A stretch of DNA of 64,000 bases from Thiocapsa imhoffii (GTDB taxonomy: Bacteria; Pseudomonadota; Gammaproteobacteria; Chromatiales; Chromatiaceae), in assembly GCF_016583985.1 (NCBI RefSeq), contig NZ_NRSD01000015.1, positions 1 to 64,000 on the forward strand. Direction: 5' to 3'. The stretch's first letter is position 1. Every line of letters begins with the position of its first letter. Position numbers and translations under genes: made by a program. Positions 25,529 to 37,540 of this stretch are shown piece by piece. The notes beneath the pieces are model-generated. The model saw only the letters and a program-made list of their open reading frames with translations. It had not been told where the DNA came from and ran no database searches.

Positions 25529-26296
25529 TCAAGACCGCGTCGCGCGATCGATGAAGTGCCGGGCGTAGGCCGGATTCAGATCGCGGATGTCGAGCAGCAT
25601 CAAGACATCGGCGACACCGAAATCCGGGTCCCGACAGGGCTCCCCGCAGACCCGCGCGCCGAGTCGCACATAGGCGCGGATGAGCCCCGGCAGGGGGGCA
25701 TCCAATACGGGTTCCGCGATCGCACCGGCGCGCAGCGGGACGCGTGGGCGCACCCGCAGGTGGGGGGGAGCCAGCGCCTGACGACGCAAGCGATTCATGA
25801 TCGCCGCGGCTTGCAGATCGCCCGCCCCGAGCGGCATGCTGGCGCACCCGAACAGATAATCGATACCCTGGCGTTGGATGAACATGGCCAAGCCCGACCA
25901 GAGCACGCCAATCGCCGCCCCTTGCCGGGCCTCGGGCGCGATACAGGTGCGTCCGACCTCGAGCAGGCGCCCGGGCAGTTGTATGATGGGGGTGAGTTCG
26001 AACTCGCTGGCGGAATAAAAGTGACCGAGTCGAGCCGCGTGCGTCTCGCTCAGTAACCGGGTGCAACCGACGACAGCACCCGTGCGGGTCTCGCGCACCA
26101 GGAGATGCCAGCAATAGGGATCGAAGTCATCGACGTCGAGTTCGTTGCTGACATCCTTCAAGCGGGCGCCGAGTTCACGGCCAAAGACGCGATATCGCAG
26201 TGCCTGGGCGGCGCGAATCGCGTCGGCATCCGCAGCGAGTTCAACGCGGAAACGCTCTCCCCCTGTCGTGGCCAAGGACGATGCGCTGGCAACCAT
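25529..26296 (-). CDS. olsB: L-ornithine N-alpha-acyltransferase (OlsB-like GNAT)
   Basis: 255 residues. Matches the OlsB/hemolysin-like GNAT family: RAAQALRYRVFGRELGA near residues 28-44, DPYCWHLLVRETRTGAVVGCTRLL, the EVGRTCIAPEARQGAAIGVLW acetyl/acyl-carrier loop, YLFGCASMPLG, and a late PPLPGLIRAYVRLGA-like segment (PLPGLIRAYVRLGARVCG). OlsB transfers a 3-hydroxyacyl group from ACP to ornithine, the first step of ornithine lipid synthesis. It is the first gene of the minus-strand olsB-olsA-glycosyltransferase-plcP block. A candidate Pho box lies 77 bases upstream. Confidence 0.85.
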   Translation of the reverse strand: MVASASSLATTGGERFRVELAADADAIRAAQALRYRVFGRELGARLKDVSNELDVDDFDPYCWHLLVRETRTGAVVGCTRLLSETHAARLGHFYSASEFELTPIIQLPGRLLEVGRTCIAPEARQGAAIGVLWSGLAMFIQRQGIDYLFGCASMPLGAGDLQAAAIMNRLRRQALAPPHLRVRPRVPLRAGAIAEPVLDAPLPGLIRAYVRLGARVCGEPCRDPDFGVADVLMLLDIRDLNPAYARHFIDRATRS

Positions 26297-26372
26297 GGGA
26301 ATCCTCTTGCGATGGCGGAGCTTCAGAATCTCGAAGTCTAGTGATCGACCATTGCATGAGGATGTGCGGGGG

Positions 26373-26401
26373 ATGACGGCGAGATGAATGTGCGGTGACT
26401 G
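26373..26401 (-). promoter_or_regulatory. Candidate Pho box upstream of olsB
   Basis: Read toward olsB, three half-sites occur at exact 11-base spacing: CAGTCAC, CATTCAT and CCGTCAT (consensus CTGTCAT); the first and last match at six of seven positions if the final pyrimidine is allowed. The -10 is unclear: TGCAAT lies 16 bases downstream rather than the usual ten. A divergent role for the helicase gene at 26495 is also possible. Confidence 0.45.
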
Positions 26402-26494
26402 AATGGCGCTTTCGTTGGATCGCCGAACCCTGTAGGCTCGCCGATTTGCCGCGATGCAGGGGCCGAGCCCTCATGTTTTCGTGATGTCATCGTG

Positions 26495-28765
26495 ATGTCT
26501 TCGAGCAGACCAACACCGCGACTCAGGTTGCGCAGCCTCGATTTGAACGCACAGGATGTGGCGCGCTACTGGGGGATCCGGCGCCCGCCGGCATGGGTGC
26601 ACCTGGCCGTCCTGGAGGTCGGCGCTGACGAGCAGGCCGTCACTCCTGACGAGGGCGCCGACGCACGTCTCGGCTCCGCGCGGGCCGCCGTGGCGTGGCT
26701 CGAATCACTGGGGTTCGTGCGCAGTGCCCTGGTCCTTGAGGATACCGGTGAGCTGGCGTTCGAACGGCGTGACCCGGACACCTGGCTTGCCTTCCTGCGG
26801 TTCGATCTTCCCAAGCTGCACGCGGCGGGTTGGTCGATCGAACAGGATCCCTCCTTTCAATACCGGATCACCGAGGTCGACGACTGGGACGTCGACATCC
26901 TCGAGGGGGAGGGCGGGCGTTGGTTCGAGCTTGGGCTCGGCGTCAATATCAATGGCGAGCGACACGATCTGTTGCCGCTGCTGTTGGATTTGATCCAGGA
27001 TTATCAGGGGGAATGCTCGAGCGAGACCTTGCGATCACTGCCCGAGGATGCGCGGCTGCCGATCCGCCTGGCCGATGGGCGGCTGATCTTGATGCCGGTC
27101 GCGCGTTTGCGCTCCATCCTCTTTACCCTGGTGGAGCTCTATGATCCCGGTGCGCTTGCGATGGGGTCTGGTCAGAAGGGCGGACGTTTGCGGCTCGCGC
27201 GCAGCCAGGCCACGCAACTCGCGGCGTTGGCCGCGGCCGATCCAGGGTTACGGTGGCGCGGTGGCGAGGCCATGCGGGCCTGGGGGCAGCGACTGCGCGA
27301 GTTCCAAGGCCTGGAGCCGGTGGCGCCCCCCAAGGGCCTGCGGGGAACCTTGCGGCCCTATCAACAGAGCGGCCTGGACTGGCTGCAGTTCCTGCGGGCC
27401 TACGATCTCGGCGGCATCCTCGCCGACGATATGGGGCTCGGCAAGACCCTACAGGCGCTGGCCCATCTGCTGGTGGAGACGGAACAGGGACGGGCGCAGC
27501 GGCCGAGTCTGGTCGTTGCGCCCACGAGTCTCTTGTTCAATTGGCAGCGTGAGGCGGCACGGTTTGCCCCGGCGCTGCGGGTCCTGTCACTGCATGGGGG
27601 CGAGCGGCATGATCGGTTCGCCCACATGGCGCAATCCGATCTGGTCCTCACCACCTACCCCCTGCTGCCGCGCGACCTCAAGACGTTTGCCGCGCAGGAG
27701 TTCCATCTCCTCATCCTCGACGAGGCGCAGACGATTAAGAATCCGCGCAGCAAGGCGGCACAGGCGGCGCGCGCCATTCCGGCACGCCATCGGTTGTGCC
27801 TCACCGGCACCCCGATGGAAAATCATCTCGGCGAACTCTGGGCCCTGTTCGATTTCCTCATGCCGGAGTTGCTCGGGGATGCGCGGCGCTTTCGGCGTCT
27901 TTTCCGAACGCCGATCGAGCGTCACGGGGATGCGGTCCGCCAAGAGGAGCTGCGCCGACGGGTCGCGCCCTTTCTGCTGCGCCGCACCAAGGAAGCAGTC
28001 GCCACGGAGTTGCCGCCTAAGAGTGAGATCATCCGGGAGGTTGCGCTGGCCGAGGATCAACGGGATCTCTACGAAACCCTGCGCTTGGCCCTACATGGGT
28101 CGGTGCGCGCCGAGGTTGCGCGGCGCGGACTCGCGCGCAGTGGCATCGTGATTCTCGATGCCTTGTTGAAGCTGCGCCAGGTCTGCTGCGATCCGCGTCT
28201 GGTGGCGCTCGAGAGTGCCCGTCGGGTGACCGGGTCGGCGAAACTCGAGTTACTCATGACCATTGTGCCTGAACTCCTCGAGGAGGGACGGCGGGTGCTC
28301 CTGTTCTCGCAGTTCACCAGCATGCTGTCCTTGATCGAACAGGAACTGGCCAAGGTCGCGCTGCGCGAGGGCCAGCACTATGTGACCCTGACGGGACGCA
28401 CGCGTCACCGTGACCGGGTCGTCGACCGCTTCCAGAGCGGTGCGGTCCCCTTGTTTTTGATCAGTTTGAAGGCTGGGGGCACGGGGTTGAATCTCACCGC
28501 GGCGGACACCGTGATTCACTATGATCCCTGGTGGAACCCGGCGGTTGAGCGCCAGGCGACCGATCGTGCCCACCGTATTGGGCAGGACAAACGCGTGTTC
28601 GTCTATAAGCTCCTGACCGCCGGGACGGTGGAGCAGCGGGTCGCCGATCTCCAGACCCGCAAGCACGCACTCGCCGAGGCCATGTTGGCGGGCGGCGACG
28701 TGGCGGCCGGACGCCTCAGCGCGGACGATCTGGAGTTGCTGTTCGCGCCACTGAGCGCGCAATGA
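26495..28765 (+). CDS. SNF2-family DEAD/DEAH helicase, short form without SWIM domain
   Basis: 756 residues. Both RecA-like lobes are complete: DDMGLGKT (Walker A), DEAQ in [25 protein letters not shown], then [23 protein letters not shown] and [11 protein letters not shown] (motifs V and VI). The preceding 290 residues match the middle region of longer bacterial SNF2 proteins (around 1000 or more residues) that begin with a SWIM zinc finger. Here no CxCx-type SWIM motif is present and there is little room upstream, so the protein is naturally short or N-terminally truncated. Such proteins act on DNA-protein complexes; the role is unknown. A GTG directly precedes the chosen ATG, and GTGATGTC is duplicated just upstream. 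Confidence 0.85.
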   Translation: MSSSRPTPRLRLRSLDLNAQDVARYWGIRRPPAWVHLAVLEVGADEQAVTPDEGADARLGSARAAVAWLESLGFVRSALVLEDTGELAFERRDPDTWLAFLRFDLPKLHAAGWSIEQDPSFQYRITEVDDWDVDILEGEGGRWFELGLGVNINGERHDLLPLLLDLIQDYQGECSSETLRSLPEDARLPIRLADGRLILMPVARLRSILFTLVELYDPGALAMGSGQKGGRLRLARSQATQLAALAAADPGLRWRGGEAMRAWGQRLREFQGLEPVAPPKGLRGTLRPYQQSGLDWLQFLRAYDLGGILADDMGLGKTLQALAHLLVETEQGRAQRPSLVVAPTSLLFNWQREAARFAPALRVLSLHGGERHDRFAHMAQSDLVLTTYPLLPRDLKTFAAQEFHLLILDEAQTIKNPRSKAAQAARAIPARHRLCLTGTPMENHLGELWALFDFLMPELLGDARRFRRLFRTPIERHGDAVRQEELRRRVAPFLLRRTKEAVATELPPKSEIIREVALAEDQRDLYETLRLALHGSVRAEVARRGLARSGIVILDALLKLRQVCCDPRLVALESARRVTGSAKLELLMTIVPELLEEGRRVLLFSQFTSMLSLIEQELAKVALREGQHYVTLTGRTRHRDRVVDRFQSGAVPLFLISLKAGGTGLNLTAADTVIHYDPWWNPAVERQATDRAHRIGQDKRVFVYKLLTAGTVEQRVADLQTRKHALAEAMLAGGDVAAGRLSADDLELLFAPLSAQ

Positions 28766-28862
28766 ACGGGGCACGGGGACTTCAGGAAGCCTGGAAGATC
28801 GGTGATCCAGCCGCGGTCATGGTCAGATGACTTGACCGCTTTTCGCTCAGCGCGCGATGGGT

Positions 28863-29885
28863 TCACCAACTGAGTTGCCAACCATCCGGGAGATGCCATC
28901 CCGCCGCGCGCACGAGGATCACGCCGATCAGGATCAACAGCAGCGCGACCCATAAGGAGAGATAAATGGTCATCGACTGCTTCGCGCGATTGCGCTCGGT
29001 CCAGGATCGGGGACGCACCCCTTTGAGCAGGAAGACGATCTTCGCCGCGAGTAGGACGCACACGATGTTTACGACCAATAGGAGGAAGGCACCGAGTGCC
29101 TCCTCCCACCGCCCACCCCCGAGCATCATCCCCATGGTCGCGGTTGGGGGGAGGAGGGCCACCGCGACCATCACGCCGACCAGGGTCGAGGACAGACCGG
29201 TGGTGAGGGAGAGGACCGCCGCGGCACCCGAGGCGAGGCCGAGCACCACGCCGCCCAGGTCGACATCGGTGCGCGCGAGTAATTCCGGGCTGTCGAAACT
29301 GACGGGGACCACCAGGGCGATCGCCACCGAGACCAATAGCGCCAGGCCAAGGCCGGCACCATTGGTCTTCATGGCGCGCCATGTCAGTTCCCGATCACCC
29401 AAGGAGGTGGCGAACGCAAGCGCGATATTGGGACCGAGCAAGGGGGCGATCACCATGGCACCAATGATGACCGCAACATTGTTCTCGACCAAGCCGATCG
29501 CGGCGACCAGGGTTGAGAGGAGGGTCAGGATGAGGTAGTTGCTGTCGAGTTTTGCCCCTTTGGCGATCTCGCTGTAGAGTTCCTCGCGGGTCGCGGCGAC
29601 GGTGGCGGCCTTGCTTTCCCGCAGATCCTGGTCGTCCTGGCCCTCGTGCGTGAGCACGGCATCCACGGATTGGACCACGATCCGCGCACGGTCATGCGCC
29701 TTGAAGAGATCCTGCAAGGCATCGAGGAGTGCCTGGCGGCGGTCATCGGGCACCAACATGCGCAGACTGCAGCGTCCATCCTGGTCTTGGCCGCCCCACC
29801 AATAGTCATCGGCGCCATAGAAACGAGCCATGCCGACGAGGGTTTGGGCATGCCGGGTATCGGCGATGACTTCGACGATTCGCAT
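28863..29885 (-). CDS. TIGR00341 / DUF389 family membrane protein
   Basis: 340 residues. A soluble N-terminal ferredoxin-like segment (MRIVEVIADTRHAQTL to about residue 85) is followed by six or more membrane helices. The family core is LDSNYLILTLLSTLVAAIGLVENNVAVIIGAMVIAPLLGP (quoted here only as landmarks SNYLILTLLSTLVAAIGL and GAMVIAPLLGP), then VALLPPTATMGMML and VNIVCVLLAAKIVFLL. The function of this family is unknown. The upstream small membrane-anchored gene ends ten bases before its start, so the two are probably one operon. Confidence 0.87.
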   Translation of the reverse strand: MRIVEVIADTRHAQTLVGMARFYGADDYWWGGQDQDGRCSLRMLVPDDRRQALLDALQDLFKAHDRARIVVQSVDAVLTHEGQDDQDLRESKAATVAATREELYSEIAKGAKLDSNYLILTLLSTLVAAIGLVENNVAVIIGAMVIAPLLGPNIALAFATSLGDRELTWRAMKTNGAGLGLALLVSVAIALVVPVSFDSPELLARTDVDLGGVVLGLASGAAAVLSLTTGLSSTLVGVMVAVALLPPTATMGMMLGGGRWEEALGAFLLLVVNIVCVLLAAKIVFLLKGVRPRSWTERNRAKQSMTIYLSLWVALLLILIGVILVRAAGWHLPDGWQLSW

Positions 29886-29895
29886 GCGACGCGTC

Positions 29896-30477
29896 CTAGA
29901 AGATCGGCACCTGACTGAGCAGGATCAGCAGGATGATCGCGAGCAGACCGATGCCATTCCAGATCCTCCGGTTGATCCGGTGACGCCGCCGCCGCCGTGC
30001 AACCTGTTCGAGCAGCCGCGGATCATCCACATACTCCGGATCGAGATAGCGTTCACGATGCGCGAGATCGATGGCGTCGACGGCCGCGATCGCCGTGATG
30101 GGATCGGTTCGATAGAGGCCGTGTTCGCTGTCGACGAGGTAGCGACCGAGGGCCGTCTGCGCGTGCATCCGGGCGACGTGCAAGGCGTTGAACGCGGCCA
30201 CATAATGCAGCCGCACGGGCTGCCGCGGTGTCGCGACTCCGCCCGCGGTGTGCAACACGGGTTGCTCATGACTGGCGTGAACGCGCACGAGACCGGGGTG
30301 ATCAGGATGCGTTTCAACGATCAGATAGCCTTGCGGGTCCTGCACGATGATGGGCTCGCTGCTCGACGCTCGGGGGATGCTGGAGGCATGGCCCCTGGAG
30401 TTGGGCACCTCACGAGCCCCGACTATAATGCCCGCGGCGATTTGGGTCCAGACTGGAGTTGGGCGTGACGGGGGCAA
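29896..30477 (-). CDS. Unrecognised protein with C-terminal membrane anchor
   Basis: 193 residues; I do not recognise a family. The middle is soluble and well structured (IIVQDPQGYLIVETHPDHPG, LHYVAAFNALHVARMHAQTALG, YRTDPITAIAAVDAIDLAHRERYLDPEYVDDPRLL), followed by an Arg-rich stretch RRRRRHRINRR and a hydrophobic helix (GIGLLAIILLILLSQVPIF) at the very end. This is the topology of a tail-anchored inner-membrane protein with a cytosolic domain. It lies ten bases upstream of the DUF389 gene. The first 40 residues are poor in structure and the real start may be further in. Confidence 0.65.
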   Translation of the reverse strand: MPPSRPTPVWTQIAAGIIVGAREVPNSRGHASSIPRASSSEPIIVQDPQGYLIVETHPDHPGLVRVHASHEQPVLHTAGGVATPRQPVRLHYVAAFNALHVARMHAQTALGRYLVDSEHGLYRTDPITAIAAVDAIDLAHRERYLDPEYVDDPRLLEQVARRRRRHRINRRIWNGIGLLAIILLILLSQVPIF

Positions 30478-30552
30478 GGCGCCGGTGGCGCCGTGACATC
30501 CCCTTCGGGAGTGCCGCCCGGCTGATCAGAAGCGGTGCCGGGCTGCGGCCAT

Positions 30553-30747
30553 TCAGCGGGAGCCCGCCGGGCGCTCGACCTCCCAGTTACACTGCTCGAT
30601 GAGGACCTTCAGGGACCGGGCCACTTTGATTTCGCTGGACAATCGAAAGGCTTTGCCATGTGACCAAGCGTCGTTCGCGGCATCAGCGATTAACGGAAAT
30701 CCCTGGCGACAGAGTTCCCAGAAAGCGATCGTTCGTTTCGTGCTCAT
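30553..30747 (-). CDS. Small hypothetical protein, 64 residues
   Basis: A short protein starting MSTKRTIAFWELCRQGFP with mixed charge and helical character, and no membrane segment. The start at 30747 is supported by AGGGGG eight bases upstream. The frame is open to 30879 but the extra part has no start signal. Function unknown. It lies alone between the tail-anchored gene and oxyR. Confidence 0.5.
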   Translation of the reverse strand: MSTKRTIAFWELCRQGFPLIADAANDAWSHGKAFRLSSEIKVARSLKVLIEQCNWEVERPAGSR

Positions 30748-31110
30748 GATGCATACCCCCTGATGGTGGGTTTGACGACGGACGCCGTTCGATTGCTCTT
30801 CAAGTGGAGCAATTTTCGAGCCGGTGTCCCAAAATTCTGGGCGGGTCAGTGAGCGTTGCTGATCCGCGACAGGACTCAATGCTCGGTCGAGCCTTGATTC
30901 ACACTGTCAGTCTAGACCAATCACCCCAGGGATGTTGTGGCTAAAACACGTGCAGCCTCAGCACCACAGCCGGGTGACTCCGGGTGCGCGGAGAAAAAAC
31001 TGCGCGCAGCGTCACGTTTTTACAAGAAAAATACGCATGACCGAGGGTGCCGTTGCGATGGCATCACGGTGGGCTGGGGGAATCGTTATCTGTCGATGGA
31101 TTGATATAAG
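30748..31110. other. Intergenic region between the 64-residue gene and oxyR
   Basis: 363 bases without a credible gene. It holds an AT-richer patch around 30990-31030 with runs of A and T and the perfect 10-base palindrome CTGCGCGCAG, but no clear promoter, RNA or terminator. Confidence 0.4.
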
Positions 31111-32031
31111 TCAGCTCAAACGCATGACAGTATTGGGCAGATGTTGACGAATCAGGTCCGCGAGGGCGCGTAACGCGATCTGTCTCGGAAAACTCCGGCG
31201 GTAGGCCAGGGAGATGCGCCGATGGGCATCAGGCAGGTTGCTCAGGGGGCGGGCGATGATGCCGCTTTCCGTCATCCAGGCCCCACGGATCGCCAGCGCG
31301 GGGACCAGGGTGCACCCGAAGCCGGCCCCGACGAGCTGCAGTAGGGTTTCGAGACTGGCGGCGCGCAGGTCCGCCATATCGCCACGCGAGGGGCGCTCGG
31401 CGAGACGGCAGACCTCCATGACCTGATGGGTCAGACAATGTCCATCGGCCAGCAGCAGGAGGTCGAGCGCCGCGAGATCCGCGGCGGTGATGTCCTCCTT
31501 CTCATACAGCGGATCATTGCGGGGATGCGCGAGCCAGAAGGGTTCGTCGAACAGCGGGATCGCCGCGAGATCATGCTCCTCGACCGAGGTTGCGACCAGC
31601 GCGGCATCGATCTCATGGCCGATCAGCCGGCTGATCAGGCTATCCGTGATCTCCTCCGAGAGGATCAGCCGCAAATTGGGGAAGCGGGTTTTCAGTGGCA
31701 TCAGGATCTGCGGGATCAGATAGGGACTCAGGGTGGGAATGGCCCCGATCCGCAGTGGCCCCGCGAGGGGGTCCTGGTGCGCGCGCGCGACTTGTTCGAT
31801 CGCCTGTGCCTGTTCGAGGGCGAGACGGGCGTGGGCGAGGATGGCCTCGCCCACGGGGGTGATCTCGACCGAGCGGTTGGTGCGCTCGAAGATCACCACG
31901 TCGAGTTCGTCCTCGAGCTTCTTGATTTGGCCGCTGAGGGTCGGTTGGCTCACGAAACAACGCTCAGCCGCGCGACCGAAATGTCGTGTTTCAGACACTG
32001 CGAGAATGTATTTGAGATCCCTGAGATTCAC
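31111..32031 (-). CDS. oxyR: Hydrogen-peroxide-responsive LysR-type regulator OxyR
   Basis: 306 residues from the GTG at 32031. N-terminal winged helix (LRDLKYILAVSETRHFGRAA, then FVSQPTLSGQIKKLEDEL) and the LysR substrate-binding domain. The redox pair in GHCLTHQVMEVC falls at Cys199 and Cys208, exactly the E. coli OxyR numbering, which also supports the GTG start over the TTG at 32046. Peroxide forms the C199-C208 disulfide and switches on antioxidant genes. The adjacent clpB is divergent and has its own heat-shock promoter. No katG or ahpC is in the window. Confidence 0.93.
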   Translation of the reverse strand: MNLRDLKYILAVSETRHFGRAAERCFVSQPTLSGQIKKLEDELDVVIFERTNRSVEITPVGEAILAHARLALEQAQAIEQVARAHQDPLAGPLRIGAIPTLSPYLIPQILMPLKTRFPNLRLILSEEITDSLISRLIGHEIDAALVATSVEEHDLAAIPLFDEPFWLAHPRNDPLYEKEDITAADLAALDLLLLADGHCLTHQVMEVCRLAERPSRGDMADLRAASLETLLQLVGAGFGCTLVPALAIRGAWMTESGIIARPLSNLPDAHRRISLAYRRSFPRQIALRALADLIRQHLPNTVMRLS

Positions 32032-32144
32032 TGCGTCATGATACAACCAGGCCGTGTCGATCGTAAGAGGTTAGGGGGATGCGGGAACACGATGGGTGCC
32101 GCGGATGTCCGCTCGTGCGAGCGACTGGAAGCCCGTGCGGGTGG

Positions 32145-32173
32145 CTTGATTGCGGCGGCCTCGTTCCCCAGAT
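32145..32173 (+). promoter_or_regulatory. Sigma-32 heat-shock promoter of clpB
   Basis: CTTGATT at 32145-32151 and CCCCAGAT at 32166-32173 with a 14-base spacer, against the RpoH consensus CTTGAAA-N(11-16)-CCCCATNT. It lies about 43 bases upstream of the clpB ATG. Heat-shock control of clpB is well established in related bacteria. Confidence 0.75.
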
Positions 32174-32215
32174 TGACAGGCCAATGACCATATAAAAAAT
32201 CAGGAGTTGATCGCC

Positions 32216-34819
<2,604 letters not shown>

Positions 34820-34832
34820 AGGGAGTCGTGCG

Positions 34833-35804
34833 ATGAGCCAGGTGCTCAAGACGGTCGTGGCACGACAACGCATGCTGCTGCAGACGCGACTGGCCGCCGT
34901 GCTGGAGCGGCTGGTCGTGCCCTGCCGCACGGTCTGGCCGCGGCGCGCGGCCTTGGAGCAGATTCTCGCCGCGGCCTTGCCCAGCATGACCTCATGCAAG
35001 TATCTCTACGTGCTTGATCACAGCGCTCGCCAACTGACGGCCAACCTGAGTCCACGCGGGCCGTTGCCGGAGCATCTTGGGCGCGATCGCAGTGAAAGGC
35101 CCTACATGCTGGCGTCACTGGCGGGTGAGCGCTTCGCGATCTCGTCGGTTTATCTCAGTCGCAATGCTCGGCGACCATCCATCACGGCCATTCAGCGGAT
35201 CGAGGATGACACAGGGGCGATCCTGGGCTTTCTTGGCGCCGATTTCGACTTGCGTGACTTGCCCTTGACCCGGGAATTGTATGCACAGCCCGAGCAATGG
35301 CTCCAACTCAAGGGCGACCCCGCCATTCGTGGCGGTCTCTTCAATCAACAGCGGATCGCCAGTCTGATGGATGGCGCGATCGATGAGATCCTCGACTTGC
35401 TGATCGTCCTGATCAGTACGCACGGGGTTTTTCACGGGAAGCTCCATTTCTCGAGTTCTCGTGCCACCCTCTGGCTCGTGGATGATCCGTTCCGCTTTCG
35501 CATCCTTGATTTCGAGGACCTTGCCGACCCCGGGATCTGTCTGGCCTATCCGCAGCGTCCCTACCCCGCGCAGGCGGTGATTCCCGTGGAGCAACTGGCA
35601 GAGGTGTTCCAGACCTTCAAGGCACTGCGATTCATGGACGAGACCATCTATCTGCGCTCGGGCTCGCTGAACATCTTCAATGGGATGGTTGGTTTGAACT
35701 TTTCCTGTGATGGGTCGCATTACATGCCCTGGCAGGACTTTCTGCGCAAGCGGCTCGATTTTTGGATCGGTACCGGCGAGGCCTGTGCCTTGGAACCGCG
35801 TTGA
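34833..35804 (+). CDS. PDC sensor domain protein (Cache-like), without output domain
   Basis: 323 residues. The first 190 residues (SCKYLYVLDHSARQLTANLSP, then RSERPYMLASLAGERFAISSVYLSRNARRPSITAIQRI, given here as landmarks YLYVLDHSARQLTANLS and AISSVYLSRNARRPSITAI) resemble a PDC/Cache small-molecule-binding fold, as in many sensor kinases. There is no kinase, methyl-accepting, GGDEF or EAL domain and no transmembrane segment, so it is probably a soluble partner of another signalling protein. The start at 34833 has GGGAG eight bases upstream. It lies 13 bases after clpB and may be read from the clpB promoter. Confidence 0.7.
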   Translation: MSQVLKTVVARQRMLLQTRLAAVLERLVVPCRTVWPRRAALEQILAAALPSMTSCKYLYVLDHSARQLTANLSPRGPLPEHLGRDRSERPYMLASLAGERFAISSVYLSRNARRPSITAIQRIEDDTGAILGFLGADFDLRDLPLTRELYAQPEQWLQLKGDPAIRGGLFNQQRIASLMDGAIDEILDLLIVLISTHGVFHGKLHFSSSRATLWLVDDPFRFRILDFEDLADPGICLAYPQRPYPAQAVIPVEQLAEVFQTFKALRFMDETIYLRSGSLNIFNGMVGLNFSCDGSHYMPWQDFLRKRLDFWIGTGEACALEPR

Positions 35805-35848
35805 GCGGTTGCGCTCGTGGGTCCGAGACTCACGGAGCCATCAGGTCA

Positions 35849-37540
35849 TCAAACGATGAGAAGTGAGAGTGTGATGATGGCAACGATCAGCGCGAGCCAG
35901 AGTGTTCCAGCCATTGGCCAGGCGCTCAAGCGTTGTTCCCAGTCGTCGCCTGGCCGCTCCAGCACCTGTTCCCAGATGACGCGGGCACGGCGATTGATCA
36001 GGATGCGCGCCTCCTGGGCGCGGCGCAGGCGATGACGCAGCGTGAAGTGCAGCGCGGCCAGAATCACGCGGATGGGTCCGAGCAGATCGCCCGGCCGGAT
36101 CCCGTCGATCAGCGGGGCGAACAGGGCGCGGCGATGGCGGGCGGCCCAGACCACGGGCAGGCCGATGATCAGTGCTATGAGGATCAGCCCGACGTCGGTC
36201 AGCCACGCCGCCGGTGAGCCGAGCGCCCACGGATAGAGCGCAATCAGGAACACCAGAGGCCACCAGCCCAGCAGGGCCCATTCGATGCGCCGAGCTGCCG
36301 CGGTCTGGGCAACGTCTGACTGGGGCTCGATCCTCCACAGCAGCCAGAGAAAGCGCGCCATCAGCCAGGCGGTGCCGATCACCGTGAGGGCGATCATGGC
36401 CTTGAGCCATGGCCACTGGAGGGCGTCAATCGCGGGTTTGATGCCGAATTTTGCCACCGCGCCGCCCGTCAAGGGGACCGCGGCCATCGAGAACGCGAGC
36501 ACCAGGAGCCCAGCGAACACCCAGCCGCGCGTGCCTGCATGCTTGCGCAGACCGATGCCCAAAAAAAGTCCGCCCTTCGCCAGCGCGTGGTGTGCGGCAT
36601 AGAGTACGAGCGCGAGCGTGGCGCTCGGAGCCAACGCGGGCGTGATCAGGATTAGACCCAACACCAAGACCATCAGCCCCATCTTGCTGACGCTGGAGTA
36701 GGCCAGTAACACCTTGGGATTCGATTGCACCAGCGCGATGGGAATCGCATAGAGTGCGGTTGCAAGCCCCATCATCACGAAGAAGAGACCGAGATCCGGC
36801 TGTGCGATCTCACCGATGGGTAGAAACCGCAGCCAACCGAGCAGCGCCACCTTGATCATGGCGCCACTGAGCACCGCGCTTGCCGCGATCGGTGCGGCGG
36901 GGTGGGCGAGCGGCAGCCACACATGCACGGGGAGCAAACCGGCCTTGACCGCGAGTCCCAGCACCAGCAGGGTGATCGTGGCCCCATCGAGCGCGTTCAA
37001 GTCTTCCGGGGTTGGCTCAAGCGTGCCTGTCGTGCTCGCGATCGTCACCAGTGCGAGGAAGAGAATCACCTCGGCGGCCAGGGTGAGGGTCAGATAGATC
37101 TGACCGGCGCGCAAGGCGCCGCGGTCGCCTTCATGGATCACCAGTCCGTAGGAGGCGATCCCCATCAGGGCGAAGCCGACATAGAAACTCACCAGATCCT
37201 GACCGGTGATCAGCCAGATGTTGCCCGTCATGGCGAGCAGGAAGAAGGTGTTGAAACGCCCCTCGTGGTGGGTGTGATGACGGCTTGCGCTGGCGTAGAT
37301 GCCGGCCGCGACCCAGAGGATCGCGGTGAAGAGCAGGAAGAGGCGCGTGGTCTGGTCCAGGGCAAAATGCGAACCCAGGAGGAGCCAGTCGAGCCGCAGT
37401 GATGCGCTGTCTGGAACGAGCAAGGCGGCGGCCAGCGCGGGCAGCGCTGCGATCGCGGGCAGCCAACCGAACCCGGGGCGTCGTGCAAACACCGTCAGGA
37501 ACAAGGGCACGACCCAGGCCAGGATCAGCAGGAGGCTCAT
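35849..37540 (-). CDS. Antiporter-like membrane subunit 4 (NuoM/MrpD fold)
   Basis: 563 residues, about 14 membrane helices, plus a long C-terminal tail. It belongs to the proton-conducting quinone-dehydrogenase/Mrp family and is a tandem paralogue of the upstream gene; both share DLVSFY-GFA-MGIASY and HHAL-KGGLFLG. The channel lysines are kept (AVKAGLLPVHVW, LSGAMIKVALLGW, HHALAKGGLF). The conserved TM5 glutamate is not: the segment aligned to the subunit-1 sequence LYVTLELLG reads FYVGFALMG, giving Ala at the Glu position. It is the last gene of the operon. The ATG overlaps the stop of the preceding gene as ATGA. Confidence 0.88.
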   Translation of the reverse strand: MSLLLILAWVVPLFLTVFARRPGFGWLPAIAALPALAAALLVPDSASLRLDWLLLGSHFALDQTTRLFLLFTAILWVAAGIYASASRHHTHHEGRFNTFFLLAMTGNIWLITGQDLVSFYVGFALMGIASYGLVIHEGDRGALRAGQIYLTLTLAAEVILFLALVTIASTTGTLEPTPEDLNALDGATITLLVLGLAVKAGLLPVHVWLPLAHPAAPIAASAVLSGAMIKVALLGWLRFLPIGEIAQPDLGLFFVMMGLATALYAIPIALVQSNPKVLLAYSSVSKMGLMVLVLGLILITPALAPSATLALVLYAAHHALAKGGLFLGIGLRKHAGTRGWVFAGLLVLAFSMAAVPLTGGAVAKFGIKPAIDALQWPWLKAMIALTVIGTAWLMARFLWLLWRIEPQSDVAQTAAARRIEWALLGWWPLVFLIALYPWALGSPAAWLTDVGLILIALIIGLPVVWAARHRRALFAPLIDGIRPGDLLGPIRVILAALHFTLRHRLRRAQEARILINRRARVIWEQVLERPGDDWEQRLSAWPMAGTLWLALIVAIITLSLLIV

